A stretch of 64,000 nucleotides of DNA. Origin: Burkholderiales bacterium (GTDB lineage Bacteria > Pseudomonadota > Gammaproteobacteria > Burkholderiales > Burkholderiaceae_C). The position numbers and the translations under genes were made by a program. Of the stretch, positions 16,486 through 25,552 are shown one piece after another. The notes beneath the pieces are model-generated. The model saw only the letters and a list, made by a program, of their open reading frames with translations. It was not told where the DNA came from and did no database searches. The stretch covers positions 102,663 to 166,662 of the forward strand of contig JAGWTH010000004.1 of the NCBI GenBank assembly GCA_028868995.1, given 5' to 3'. Position 1 is the stretch's first letter, and every line of letters begins with the position of its first letter.

Positions 16486-17220
16486 ATGAGCACCACCGCC
16501 GACCTGGTCGCAGCCCTCAAGAAGGAACTGAAGTCCGCGCAGATGACCTACGCGGACCTGGCCGCAGGGCTGGGCATGGCCGAATCGAGCGTCAAGCGCA
16601 TGCTGGCCAAGGGCGACATGGCGCTGTCGCGGGTCGACGCGATCTGCCGGGTGCTGAAGGTGGACTTCGCCGAGCTGTCGCGGCGGGTGGCCGACGCCCA
16701 GCCCCTGCTGACCGAGCTGACCCAGGAGCAGGAGAAGGCGGTGGTGTCGGACAAGAAGCTGCTGCTGTGCGCGATCTGCGTGCTGTCGCAGTGGACCCTG
16801 GAGCAGATCACCTCCGAGTACCGCGTGAGCGAGGCCGAGTGCGTGAAGTACTTCGTGCAGCTCGATCGCCTGGGCATCATCGAGCTCAAGCCGCTGAACC
16901 GCTACCGGCTCAAGCTCGCCAAGACCTTCCGCTGGCGGCCGCACGGCCCGGTGATGAACTACTTCCGCGACCACGTGGTGCTGGACTACTTCGGCGGCGG
17001 CTTCGACAGCCATGGCGAGACGCTGATGCTGGTGCACGGCCAGGTGAGCCGCGCCATCGCGCCCACCTTCGTCGACCGCATCCAGCGCGTGGCGCAGGAC
17101 TTCGCGCAGCAGCACCTGGCCGACCAGAAGCTGCCGGCGAAGGAGCGCCGGGGCTACACGCTGGTTCTGGCGATGCGCGACTGGGAGTTCTCGGCCTTCA
17201 CGCAGCTGCGCCGGTCCTGA
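16486..17220 (+). CDS. XRE-family HTH transcriptional regulator
   Basis: 244-residue DNA-binding protein. The N-terminal ~65 residues form a Cro/C1-type helix-turn-helix (MTYADLAAGLGMAESSVKRML), followed by a longer domain of unknown function containing a second HTH-like stretch (TLEQITSEYRVSEAECVKYF). It is divergent from the MFS/acyltransferase gene across 138 bases, so it may regulate that operon, but no operator is evident to me. Effector unknown. Confidence 0.8.
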   Translation: MSTTADLVAALKKELKSAQMTYADLAAGLGMAESSVKRMLAKGDMALSRVDAICRVLKVDFAELSRRVADAQPLLTELTQEQEKAVVSDKKLLLCAICVLSQWTLEQITSEYRVSEAECVKYFVQLDRLGIIELKPLNRYRLKLAKTFRWRPHGPVMNYFRDHVVLDYFGGGFDSHGETLMLVHGQVSRAIAPTFVDRIQRVAQDFAQQHLADQKLPAKERRGYTLVLAMRDWEFSAFTQLRRS

Positions 17221-17227
17221 AGGGCCC

Positions 17228-18475
17228 CTACCCGAACACCGTCAGCACGCCCGTATAGCCGTACAGGTGGTTGCGGGCGATCTCGCCGCCGGCGAAGAAA
17301 CCCACCAGCGGCACGTCGCCGAGCGCGCGGCGCACGATCTGCATCTCGGCGCTGGGGCCGCCGAAGTGCGAGCCGCCGCGGCCGGCGCAGCTCACGTAGA
17401 CGGCCCCGGCGATCCGCCGCGCGGGGGTCGGCGCGGCCAGTCCCTCGGAGGCGGCCAGCGCGCTGGCCACGGCCAGCGGCAGTTCCTGCGGCTCCAGCTC
17501 CTCGCGGATCTCGGCGCAGATGCGCACCAGGTCCGCCCGGGCGGCCTCGACGTTGCGCCGGCAGAAGGCCAGCCGCATCCCCTCCTCGACCTTCTCGGCC
17601 AGCGCCACCCCCCGCCGGCGCGGATCCAGCCCGATGATGTGCCGCACGACCACGTCGGCGCCGAAGTGGCCGGCGCGGCCCACCGCGTCGCCGGAGGCCT
17701 GCGTCAGCCCCACCAGCGTGGAGCGCAGCGCGGCCATCGCGGCCTGCGGTTCGTCCAGGGAGATCTTCAGGTCGTCCAGCAGCACGTCCAGGGCCGGCTC
17801 GCCATCGATCTCCAGCACGAGGTTGGCCTCGGCGCCCGTGATGCGGCGCGCGGGCGCCACCGGCTGGCAGCCCTGCGTCACCCGCGACACCAGGTGCACG
17901 CCCTCGCCGAAGGCGACGCCCGACAGGCCGCCGCGGAACACGCCGCCGGCCTTGCCGTGCCCGCGCAGGTTGCCGTTGCCGCCGACGGCGAACTGCACGG
18001 CGTCGCCGCGGCTGGAGGCCAGGCCGCCGACCAGGTAGCCGGTGGCCGTGCGCTCGGCCATCTCCGCGATCAGCTCGCCCAGGTCCGGCGTCGCGGCGTC
18101 CGCATGCACCAGCGCCGTATGCGGCCGGAATCCGGCGGGCAGCGGCGCCACGCCGGAGAACACGCGGTACTGTTCGGGCGGCACGGCGCACAGCATCACG
18201 GCAAGCGCCGGCTCGTCGAAGTACTCCACGTTGGAAGACGCGATGCCCACGCCCACCGTGCCGGACCAGTCGGTCACGGTGGGCAGCTCGGCGCCCAGGT
18301 GGTCCAGGATGTCCTGGGCGGCGCCGACGTAGTGGTCGGTGATGTACAGCAGCCCCAGCGTGGGCTGGGACGCGTAGTCCGGCAGCGTCATCTGCGCGCG
18401 CAGCTGCGCGAGCACGAGCCCGGCCGCCATCTGCCACTGCGGATGCGTGGCGTGGCCGAAGGGGAACAACTGCAC
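17228..18475 (-). CDS. FIST N and C domain sensor-like protein
   Basis: 415-residue protein with the FIST_N/FIST_C arrangement (family proposed to be a small-ligand sensory domain). Recognisable parts are the N-terminal [13 protein letters not shown] start, [10 protein letters not shown], an [20 protein letters not shown] block at the N/C boundary, and the C-terminal [19 protein letters not shown]. No output domain is attached, so it probably acts through a partner. I chose the GTG at 18475 because AGGAG lies five bases before it. It is eight bases downstream of the phaM-like gene, in the same operon. The ligand is unknown. Confidence 0.85.
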   Translation of the reverse strand: MQLFPFGHATHPQWQMAAGLVLAQLRAQMTLPDYASQPTLGLLYITDHYVGAAQDILDHLGAELPTVTDWSGTVGVGIASSNVEYFDEPALAVMLCAVPPEQYRVFSGVAPLPAGFRPHTALVHADAATPDLGELIAEMAERTATGYLVGGLASSRGDAVQFAVGGNGNLRGHGKAGGVFRGGLSGVAFGEGVHLVSRVTQGCQPVAPARRITGAEANLVLEIDGEPALDVLLDDLKISLDEPQAAMAALRSTLVGLTQASGDAVGRAGHFGADVVVRHIIGLDPRRRGVALAEKVEEGMRLAFCRRNVEAARADLVRICAEIREELEPQELPLAVASALAASEGLAAPTPARRIAGAVYVSCAGRGGSHFGGPSAEMQIVRRALGDVPLVGFFAGGEIARNHLYGYTGVLTVFG

Positions 18476-18483
18476 GGCGGCTC

Positions 18484-19149
18484 CTAGCTGGCGCTGGCGC
18501 GCTTGCGCGCGGCCGTCCTGCGCGCGGCGCTCTTCTTCGCCGCCTTGACGGTTTCCCTGGCCACGCCGGCGGCCATGTTCTTCGCGGTGTCGACGGCGGT
18601 CTTCTGCGCCACGTCCTGCATCGCGCTGGCGGCGATCTCCTGGAACTGCTGCGTGAGCGCCCCCCACCACTGCAGCGGGTCGACCGGCGGCGTCGCGGCC
18701 GCACCGGCGGCGGCCTTCTTCGCCGCGGGTTTCACCTTCTCGCCCGTGACCTTGCGTCTGGCCGCGCCGGCGACGCCGACCGCGGTGCCGGCCGCGGCCG
18801 CGACCTTCTGCACGCCCTCGGACACCGTCTCGGCGGTCTTGAGCTTCAGTGCGTTGGCGACGTCGCCCATGTTGAAGTTCATGCCCTGCAGCGTGGCGAG
18901 CGTCATCTTCTGGACTTCCAGCGCCTGGATGGTGGCCCCCAGCGCCTTGGCGTTCTGCTCCAGCCAGAAGTGGACCGCCTTGAGGTCGGCGACGCGCTTT
19001 TCCAGCTCCTCGACGTTGAGCGTGGGCGCGATCCAGTTGGACAGGTTGGGCAGCTGAGGCAGGCTCTGCGACGCACCCTTGGCGAGGTTCTGCAGGAAGT
19101 CGAAGCCCGGGACCATCCTGGCAAAGCCGAAGTTCGTGGTGTCGCTCAT
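18484..19149 (-). CDS. phaM: PhaM-type polyhydroxyalkanoate granule protein
   Basis: 221-residue protein resembling PhaM of Cupriavidus, which activates PHB synthase and tethers granules to the nucleoid. The N-terminal half carries the conserved [19 protein letters not shown] segment and [16 protein letters not shown]. The C-terminus is a low-complexity Lys/Ala/Arg tail ([18 protein letters not shown]) like the DNA-binding histone-H1-like tail of PhaM. The start is supported by AGGAG before the ATG. An enoyl-CoA hydratase gene lies just upstream and a FIST protein just downstream. phaC itself is not in the window. Confidence 0.82.
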   Translation of the reverse strand: MSDTTNFGFARMVPGFDFLQNLAKGASQSLPQLPNLSNWIAPTLNVEELEKRVADLKAVHFWLEQNAKALGATIQALEVQKMTLATLQGMNFNMGDVANALKLKTAETVSEGVQKVAAAAGTAVGVAGAARRKVTGEKVKPAAKKAAAGAAATPPVDPLQWWGALTQQFQEIAASAMQDVAQKTAVDTAKNMAAGVARETVKAAKKSAARRTAARKRASAS

Positions 19150-19211
19150 CGCGCGCTCCTGGGGTGCATTGGCGCAAAGCTTACCCCAGGCGCCGCCCGC
19201 CGGGGGTCCGT

Positions 19212-20012
19212 TCAGAACTTCGGCGCGCGCCGCTCCCGCAGCGAGGCGATGCCTTCGCGCACGTCCGGCCCGCCGAAGCCCATGAATTCCAGCGCCAGCG
19301 AGGTGTCGAAGTTCGGGCCCGCCTGGCGCAGCCAGTTGTTGAGGGCGTACTTGGTCCAGCGGATGGCCCCCTGGCTGCCCTGGGCCAGCCGGTCGGCGAT
19401 CGCGTAGGCCCGGGGCAGCAGCTCGCCGGCGTCCACCGCCAGCGACACCAGGCCGATGCGCTCGGCCTCCTCGCCGCTGACCGGGTCGCACAGCAGCAGG
19501 TAGTACTTGGCCTTGGCCAGGCCGCACAGCAGCGGCCAGACGATGGCCGCGTGGTCGCCCGCGGCGACGCCCAGGCGGGTGTGGCCGTCGACGATCTTCG
19601 CGTCGCGGGCGGCCACCGAGATGTCGGCCAGCAGCCCGGCCACCAGGCCCGCGCCCACCGCCGGCCCGTGCAGCGCGCTGACGATGGGCTTGTCGCAGTT
19701 GATCACGTTGTAGACCAGGTCGCGCGCCTCCTTCCAGACCCGGCTGCGCACCTCGAAGTCGCTGGCCATGTCCTGCACCAGCGCCAGGTCGCCGCCGCCG
19801 GAAAAGCCCATGCCCTCGCCGCGCAGCACGGCGCAGCGCACGGAATCGTCGGCGCCGACGTCGCGCCAGATCTCCGCCAGCTCGCGATGGCCGGCATGGC
19901 CCGCCGTCGGCAGCTTGCCGTTGGCGGCCTTCATCTGGATGTCCAGGACGGTGTCGTCCGGCCCGCGGCGGGTGATGCGCAGGGTCTCGTAGCGGCTGTA
20001 GTCGATGTTCAT
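19212..20012 (-). CDS. Enoyl-CoA hydratase/isomerase family protein
   Basis: 266-residue crotonase-fold protein. The oxyanion-hole region [14 protein letters not shown] and the [21 protein letters not shown] block are typical. The usual catalytic Glu positions are not obvious, so the exact reaction (hydratase, isomerase or other) cannot be stated. The ATG at 20012 overlaps the TGA of the TraB/GumN gene by four bases. It is followed by phaM after 62 bases; a contribution to fatty-acid or PHA precursor metabolism is inference. Confidence 0.85.
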   Translation of the reverse strand: MNIDYSRYETLRITRRGPDDTVLDIQMKAANGKLPTAGHAGHRELAEIWRDVGADDSVRCAVLRGEGMGFSGGGDLALVQDMASDFEVRSRVWKEARDLVYNVINCDKPIVSALHGPAVGAGLVAGLLADISVAARDAKIVDGHTRLGVAAGDHAAIVWPLLCGLAKAKYYLLLCDPVSGEEAERIGLVSLAVDAGELLPRAYAIADRLAQGSQGAIRWTKYALNNWLRQAGPNFDTSLALEFMGFGGPDVREGIASLRERRAPKF

Positions 20013-20980
20013 GGCTGGTCCCGGCGGGAAGGGAAGGGAACGCGCTCGACGGCGAAGCCGCGCGCGCGCAGCAGTTCGGTCAGGGCCTGCGGCCCGGTCA
20101 TGTGCAGGGAGCCGACGGCGGCAAAGAAGGTCCGGCCGGAAGCCGCCAGCGCCGCCAGCTTGCCGGCCATGGGGCCGTTGCGCCCGTCGTTGAGCGTGCG
20201 CAGGTAGCGGCGCTCTTCCTCGGTGTCCATGCAGTGGCACCAGTCGGCATAGGTGGCCAGGGCGTGGCCGTCGCTGTCGGCCCAGGCCTGCAGCAGCTTC
20301 AGCGTCGCCTGGCGGTCACTGCCGGACTCGATCTCGTCCAGGCCCTCGACCAGCAGCTCGTGCTCCTCCGCCTCGCTGGCCGGCACCAGGGCGGCGAGCT
20401 GCGAGGCCGGCGTCTCCAGCGCCACCACCGGCTTGCCCAGGGCGCGCGCGCGGCCCCACAACATGACGTCGATCGCCAGTTCGGGATGAAAGCCGTCGCG
20501 GCGGGTCTCGGCCAGGCCCAGCGTGCTCACCTGCAGCAGCGGCGGCAGGGCCGCCAGCGCCGCCGCCGGCACGCATTCGTGCGCGGCGACACGGGCGATG
20601 CGGGGCCCGAGCCCGGCCAGCACGCGCTGCGCCCGCGCAGCGTCGGCGGGGGCGGAGAAGACGCGGGCCAGCTCCGGGTCGGCAGGATCGAGTTCCAGGG
20701 CCAGCACGTCGCTGGCCGCCAGCGCGGCCTGCACCCGCTCGCCCGGCAGCAGCCACTCGGGCCGGCTCACGTGGATGGTGCCGTACAGCCAGGAGGTGCG
20801 GCCGTCGCGCGTGAGGCGCCACAGGAAGCCGCGGTCGCGCACGTCGGCCTGCAACTGCTGCTGGCTGAGCGTCCCGGGCGCGGGCGCCGGGGGCGGACAG
20901 GAGTCCCGGGCCGCAGCCAAGCCGGCCGCGAAGAGCAGCAACACGGCCAGGGCGGACCGCACGAAACGAACGAGAGCCAT
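20009..20980 (-). CDS. TraB/GumN family exported protein
   Basis: 323-residue protein with a cleavable signal peptide (about 25 residues, [14 protein letters not shown]), followed by the TraB/GumN (PF01963 type) fold: [32 protein letters not shown], and a C-terminal [12 protein letters not shown] with the conserved GxxH. These resemble the ChaN/Tiki superfamily of putative metalloproteases; activity here is unproven. I used the inner ATG at 20980, which starts right at the signal peptide, rather than the ATG at 21004. The stop overlaps the enoyl-CoA hydratase start. Confidence 0.85.
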   Translation of the reverse strand: MALVRFVRSALAVLLLFAAGLAAARDSCPPPAPAPGTLSQQQLQADVRDRGFLWRLTRDGRTSWLYGTIHVSRPEWLLPGERVQAALAASDVLALELDPADPELARVFSAPADAARAQRVLAGLGPRIARVAAHECVPAAALAALPPLLQVSTLGLAETRRDGFHPELAIDVMLWGRARALGKPVVALETPASQLAALVPASEAEEHELLVEGLDEIESGSDRQATLKLLQAWADSDGHALATYADWCHCMDTEEERRYLRTLNDGRNGPMAGKLAALAASGRTFFAAVGSLHMTGPQALTELLRARGFAVERVPFPSRRDQP

Positions 20981-21097
20981 GGGCGGACATTGTGCTTCAC
21001 GCACGCCGCGCCGCCTGCGCGCGTAGGATGCTGCCTACCCGCAGCAATACCCGACCGGCCTGGCGGGCCATGGCCGGGTTTGCTACGGTCTCGTTCC

Positions 21098-21835
21098 ATG
21101 ACATTTCCGGAGATCCTCTCCCCCTCCTGCGCCCTGTTCCTGGACTTCGACGGCACCATGGTCGATCTCGCCCCGCAACCGGCCGCGGTGGAAGTCCCCG
21201 CGCCCCTGATCCCCCTGCTGCGCCACCTGGAGCGCGACCTGCAGGGGGCGGTGGCCGTGATTTCCGGCCGGCCGATCGCGCAGATCGATGCCTTCCTGCA
21301 ACCGCTCAAGCTGCCGGTGGCCGGCGTGCACGGGGCCGAGCGACGGGGCGGGGACGGGCGCCTGCACCTGCTGGACACCCATCCACTGGACCACGTCGAG
21401 GAGGCCGCCTGCGACCTGGCCGCGCAGCACCCCGGCCTGCTGGTGGAGAACAAGCGCGGCTCGATCGCGCTGCACTATCGCCAGCGCCCCGAACTGGAGG
21501 CGCTGTGCCTGCGTGCGATGCAGCAGGCGGTCGACGAGTCGCCGGGGCTCACCTTGATGCGGGGCAAGATGGTGCTGGAGGCCAAGCCCGGCGGCGCGAC
21601 CAAGGGGTTGGCGATCGAGGCCTTCCTGGCCGAGGCCCCGTTCGCCGGCCGCACGCCCGTGTTCATCGGCGACGACGTCACCGACGAGGCCGGCTTCACC
21701 ACCGTGCAGAGGCTGGGCGGCGTGGGCGTGAAGGTGGGGGAGGGCGAGACGGCCGCCCGGCTGCGCCTGACCGACCCCGCGGCGCTGCGCCGCGAACTGG
21801 AGGCCGCGGTCGCCGCGCGCGAAAGGAACCCATGA
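21098..21835 (+). CDS. otsB: Trehalose-6-phosphate phosphatase
   Basis: HAD-superfamily phosphatase that converts trehalose 6-phosphate to trehalose. The 245-residue protein has motif I DFDGT (nucleophile Asp) near residue 16, VISGRPI, KPGGATKG with the motif III Lys, and motif IV GDDVTDE. Its TGA overlaps the ATG of the GH15 gene (ATGA). In many proteobacteria otsB, a GH15 gene and otsA are adjacent; here otsA is absent on both sides, so trehalose-6-phosphate synthase must be elsewhere or missing. Confidence 0.95.
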   Translation: MTFPEILSPSCALFLDFDGTMVDLAPQPAAVEVPAPLIPLLRHLERDLQGAVAVISGRPIAQIDAFLQPLKLPVAGVHGAERRGGDGRLHLLDTHPLDHVEEAACDLAAQHPGLLVENKRGSIALHYRQRPELEALCLRAMQQAVDESPGLTLMRGKMVLEAKPGGATKGLAIEAFLAEAPFAGRTPVFIGDDVTDEAGFTTVQRLGGVGVKVGEGETAARLRLTDPAALRRELEAAVAARERNP

Positions 21836-23637
21836 GCAACGACGCCGGCTTCGCCACGCCCAACACGCTGCAGCTGGGAATGATCGGCAACTGCGCGTAC
21901 AGCGCGCTGGTCGACCCGCAGTCGCGCATCGTCTGGTGCTGCCTGCCCCGGTTCGACGGGGATCCGGTGTTCAATGCCCTGCTGGACCCGGGCGAGAACG
22001 GCGGCCTTTGGGCCTTCGAGCTGGAGGACTACGAGCGCAGCGAGCAGTTCTACGAACCGAACACGGCGGTGCTGCGCACGCGCATGTTCGACCGCCGGGG
22101 CCACGGCATCGAGGTGACCGACCTGGCGCCGCGCTTCTGGAGCCGCGGTCGCACCTTCCGGCCGCTCACCCTGATCCGGCGCGTGCGGGTGCTGTCGGGA
22201 TCGCCGCGCATGCGCGTGCTGCTGCGGCCGCGCTTCGACTGGGGCCGGGCCAAGCCCATGATCACCCAGGGCAGCACGCACATCCGCTATTTCTCGGGCA
22301 ACAGCGTGGTGCGCGTCAACACCGACGCGCCCATCTCCTATGTGCTGGCCGAGACGCCGTTCGTGGTCGACCGGCCGATGAACTTCATCCTGGGCCCGGA
22401 CGAGACCCTGGCCTCCGGCATCGAAGACACCGCCCGCCTGTTCGAGCAGGAGACCATTTCCTACTGGCGGCAGTGGACCCGCGCCCTGGCGCTGCCGCTG
22501 GAGTGGCAGGAGGCGGTGATCCGGGCGGCCATCACCCTGAAGCTGTCGCTGTACGAGGACACGGGCGCCATCGTCGCGGCCATGACCACCAGCATCCCGG
22601 AGGCGCCGGGCAGCGGGCGCAACTGGGACTACCGCTACTGCTGGCTGCGCGACGCCTTCTTCGTCGTGCGGGCGCTGAACTCCATCTCCGAGGTCGCGAC
22701 CATGGAGGAGTACCTGCGCTGGCTGATGAACGTGGTGATCCGCTCCGGCGGCGGCCACATCCAGCCCCTGTACGGCATCGGCCAGGAGGAAAAGCTGCCC
22801 GAGCACATCATGGATCACCTGCCCGGCTACCGCGGCATGGGCCCGGTGCGGGTGGGCAACCAGGCGCAGGAGCACTTCCAGCACGACGTCTACGGCAACA
22901 TCCTGCTGGCCGCCGCCCAGGCCTTCCACGACCACCGCCTGTTCAAGCGCGCGGGCCGGGCGGAGTTCGAGCACCTGGAGGCGGTGGGCGAGCAGGCCTT
23001 CCGCGTCTACGACACCCCCGACGCCGGCATGTGGGAGCTGCGCACGCGCGCGCGCATCCACACCTCCTCGGCCCTCATGAGCTGGGTGGCCTGCGACCGG
23101 CTGGCCAAGATGGCCGCGACCCTGGGCCTGCCGCAGCGCATCCGCTTCTGGCGCGAGCGCGCCGACACCATCCGCGCGCGCATCCTCCAGGAGTCCTGGA
23201 ACGAAGAGCGCCAGGCCTTCGCCGAGAGCTTCGGCGGGCGCGACCTCGACGCCAGCGCGCTGCTGATGGCGGAGGTGAACATGATCGACCCCAACGACGC
23301 CCGCTTCATCGCCACGGTGGACGCGCTGGAGAAGTCGCTGTGCGACGGTCCCTACATGCGCCGCTACGAGGCGGCGGACGACTTCGGCAAGCCCGAGACC
23401 GCCTTCAACATCTGCACCTTCTGGCGCATCGACGCGCTGGCGCGCATCGGCCGCAAGGCGCAGGCGCGCGAGATCTTCGAGGTGATGCTCAAGAGCCGCA
23501 ACCACCTGGGGCTGCTGTCGGAGGACACGCACCCGGTGACAGGCGAGATGTGGGGCAACTTCCCCCAGACCTACTCGATGGTCGGGCTGATCAACGCGGC
23601 GGTCCGCCTGTCGGCGCCCTGGGACAGCGTGATCTGA
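21832..23637 (+). CDS. Glycoside hydrolase family 15 protein (glucoamylase/trehalase-like)
   Basis: 601-residue GH15 enzyme with the N-terminal beta-sandwich (GMIGNCAYSALVDP) and the (alpha/alpha)6 barrel containing WDYRYCWLRDA, GNQAQEHFQHDVYG and FGKPETAFNICTFWRIDA. No signal peptide, so it is cytoplasmic. GH15 members coupled to otsB have been shown to act as trehalases or on maltodextrins; the substrate here is inferred from context only. The ATG at 21832 overlaps the otsB stop by four bases. Confidence 0.92.
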   Translation: MSNDAGFATPNTLQLGMIGNCAYSALVDPQSRIVWCCLPRFDGDPVFNALLDPGENGGLWAFELEDYERSEQFYEPNTAVLRTRMFDRRGHGIEVTDLAPRFWSRGRTFRPLTLIRRVRVLSGSPRMRVLLRPRFDWGRAKPMITQGSTHIRYFSGNSVVRVNTDAPISYVLAETPFVVDRPMNFILGPDETLASGIEDTARLFEQETISYWRQWTRALALPLEWQEAVIRAAITLKLSLYEDTGAIVAAMTTSIPEAPGSGRNWDYRYCWLRDAFFVVRALNSISEVATMEEYLRWLMNVVIRSGGGHIQPLYGIGQEEKLPEHIMDHLPGYRGMGPVRVGNQAQEHFQHDVYGNILLAAAQAFHDHRLFKRAGRAEFEHLEAVGEQAFRVYDTPDAGMWELRTRARIHTSSALMSWVACDRLAKMAATLGLPQRIRFWRERADTIRARILQESWNEERQAFAESFGGRDLDASALLMAEVNMIDPNDARFIATVDALEKSLCDGPYMRRYEAADDFGKPETAFNICTFWRIDALARIGRKAQAREIFEVMLKSRNHLGLLSEDTHPVTGEMWGNFPQTYSMVGLINAAVRLSAPWDSVI

Positions 23638-23655
23638 GCGGCGGCGCGGCAGGCC

Positions 23656-24669
23656 CTATTTCGCGGGGCCGGCCACTTTCTGGTCGATCGCGCCGAAGAC
23701 GCTCTGCCCGTCCTTGCCCTTCATCTCGATGCGGATCGTGTCGCCGAAGCGCATGAACTCCGTCGACGGCTGGCCGTCCTGGAGGGTCTCGATCGCGCGC
23801 TTCTCCGCGATGCAGCTGTAGCCCTTGGGCCAGTCGGTGCGGCCGTTGGCGTCGGTGACGCCGCGGTTGCTGACGGTGCCGGAACCCACGATGCTGCCGG
23901 CGCGCACGTTGCGCGTCTTGCAGATGTGCGCGATCAGCTGGCCGAAGTGGAAGGTCATGTCGGGGCCGGCCTCGCACATGCCCACCTTGCGGCCGTTCCA
24001 GCTGCTTTGCAGCACGAGGTGCACCCGCCCGCCGCTCCAGGCCTCGCCCAGCTCGTCGGGCGTCACCGCCACCGGGCTGAAGGCGGTGGCCGGCTTGCTC
24101 TGGAAGAAGCCGAAGCCCTTGGCGAGCTCGTTCGGGATCAGGTTGCGCAGGCTCCAGTCGTTGGCCAGCATCACGAGGCGCACGCCCTCGAGGGCCTCGT
24201 CGGGGCTGGCGCCCATGGGCACGTCGCCGGTGACCACGCAGACCTCGGCCTCGAAATCGACGCCCCAGTCCTCGCTCAGGAACTTCGCCTCCTCGCAAGG
24301 CCCCAGGAAGTCGTCGCTGCCGCCCTGGTACATCAGCGGGTCCTCGTAGAAGCTCTTGGGCACTTCGGCGTTGCGCGCGGCGCGCACCAGCTCCACGTGG
24401 TTGATGTAGGCGGAGCCGTCGGCCCACTGGTAGGCCCGCGGCAGCGGCGCCATGCACATGGCGGGATCGAAGGGGAAGGCGTGGCGGGCCTTGCCGCCGT
24501 TGAGGGTCTCGTACAGGTCCTGCAGTTGCGGGGCGAGGAAGTTCCAGTCGTCCAGCACCTGCTGCAGCTTGTGCGCGATGCCGGTGGCATAGTGGGCGGA
24601 CTGCAGGTCGCGCGACACCACCACCAGCTGCCCGTCGCGCGAGCCGTCCCTGTACGTTGCCAATTTCAT
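23656..24669 (-). CDS. Fumarylacetoacetate hydrolase family protein
   Basis: 337-residue protein of the FAH superfamily, Mg/Ca-dependent enzymes that cleave C-C bonds or hydrate acylpyruvates in aromatic and amino-acid catabolism. Visible motifs: DFEAEVCVVTGDVPMG (metal-binding acidic residues), NDWSLRNLIP and GSGTVSNRG. It is divergent from an IclR-family gene, typical of catabolic genes controlled by their neighbour. The pathway cannot be fixed from sequence: tyrosine/homogentisate breakdown is one option, but no maiA or hmgA is next to it. Confidence 0.88.
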   Translation of the reverse strand: MKLATYRDGSRDGQLVVVSRDLQSAHYATGIAHKLQQVLDDWNFLAPQLQDLYETLNGGKARHAFPFDPAMCMAPLPRAYQWADGSAYINHVELVRAARNAEVPKSFYEDPLMYQGGSDDFLGPCEEAKFLSEDWGVDFEAEVCVVTGDVPMGASPDEALEGVRLVMLANDWSLRNLIPNELAKGFGFFQSKPATAFSPVAVTPDELGEAWSGGRVHLVLQSSWNGRKVGMCEAGPDMTFHFGQLIAHICKTRNVRAGSIVGSGTVSNRGVTDANGRTDWPKGYSCIAEKRAIETLQDGQPSTEFMRFGDTIRIEMKGKDGQSVFGAIDQKVAGPAK

Positions 24670-24713
24670 CGATGGACCTCGTGTTGCGGATGCGCTAGAG
24701 TCCGCCCGGGACC

Positions 24714-24749
24714 ATTACGCATTGTGAAATGAGTTTACCTATTCGTAAT
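24714..24749. promoter_or_regulatory. Candidate operator between the FAH gene and iclR-type gene
   Basis: AT-rich island in the 100-base divergent intergenic region. ATTACG (24714-24719) and CGTAAT (24744-24749) form a perfect inverted repeat around an AT-rich core. Within it TTGTGA (24722) and TAATTC (24746), 18 bases apart, could be the promoter of the regulator. Position and symmetry suggest binding of the adjacent IclR-type protein; this is inference. Confidence 0.4.
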
Positions 24750-24769
24750 TCTAGCGGCTGGGCTGCACC

Positions 24770-25552
24770 ATGAGCGCAAAGGAGCGCGCGGGCATCCAGT
24801 CGGTGGAAGTGGGATTCGCGCTGCTGCAGGTGCTGGGCGAGGCGGAGGGCCCGCTGATGCTGCGCGACCTGGCGCGCGCGGCCGGCATGAGCGCCGCCAA
24901 GGCGCATCGCTACCTGGTGAGCTTCCAGCGGCTGCAGCTGGTGGCGCAGGACGCCGCGACCACGCGCTACGACCTCGGGCCGGCGGCGCTCAAGCTGGGC
25001 CTGGCCTCGCTGGAGCGCCTGGACGCGGTGAAGCTGGCGCGCCAGCGCGTGGCGCAGCTGATGGAGGAGGTCGGCCACACGCTGGCGCTGGCCGTGTGGG
25101 GCAACCACGGCCCGACCATCGTGCACTGGGAGGAGTCGCCCTCGGCGGTCACGGTGAACCTGCGCCTGGGCGACGTGATGCCGCTGCTGTCCTCGGCCAC
25201 CGGCCAGTGCTTTGCCGCCCATGCCCCCAAGGAGGCCATCGCTTCCATGCTCAAGGAAGAAATGGCGCGCGCCCAGAAGCAGGGCCGCACCGACGTGCCG
25301 ACCACCCTGGCGGAGGTGCGCGCGCTGCTGGACGCGGTGCGCCAGCGCGGCGCCGCGCGGGTGGTGGACACGCTGCTGCCGGGCATCGTCGGCTTCTGCG
25401 TGCCGGTGTTCGATGCCGACGGCCACATGGCCCTGGGCATCGTGGCCATGGGGCCCTCGGGCAGCTTCGACCCCGAATGGGGCGGCGCCGTCGAGGGGCC
25501 GCTGCGCAGGGCGGCGGCCCAGCTGTCCAGCGACCTGGGCTGGCGGGGATGA
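24770..25552 (+). CDS. IclR-family transcriptional regulator
   Basis: 260-residue regulator with an N-terminal winged helix (SVEVGFALLQVLGE through KAHRYLVSFQRLQLV) and a C-terminal GAF-like effector domain with LLSSATGQCFAA. It is divergent from the fumarylacetoacetate-hydrolase-type gene, its most probable target. Its stop overlaps the start of the DUF3108 gene by four bases (ATGA), although that gene has no obvious link to it. Confidence 0.92.
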   Translation: MSAKERAGIQSVEVGFALLQVLGEAEGPLMLRDLARAAGMSAAKAHRYLVSFQRLQLVAQDAATTRYDLGPAALKLGLASLERLDAVKLARQRVAQLMEEVGHTLALAVWGNHGPTIVHWEESPSAVTVNLRLGDVMPLLSSATGQCFAAHAPKEAIASMLKEEMARAQKQGRTDVPTTLAEVRALLDAVRQRGAARVVDTLLPGIVGFCVPVFDADGHMALGIVAMGPSGSFDPEWGGAVEGPLRRAAAQLSSDLGWRG

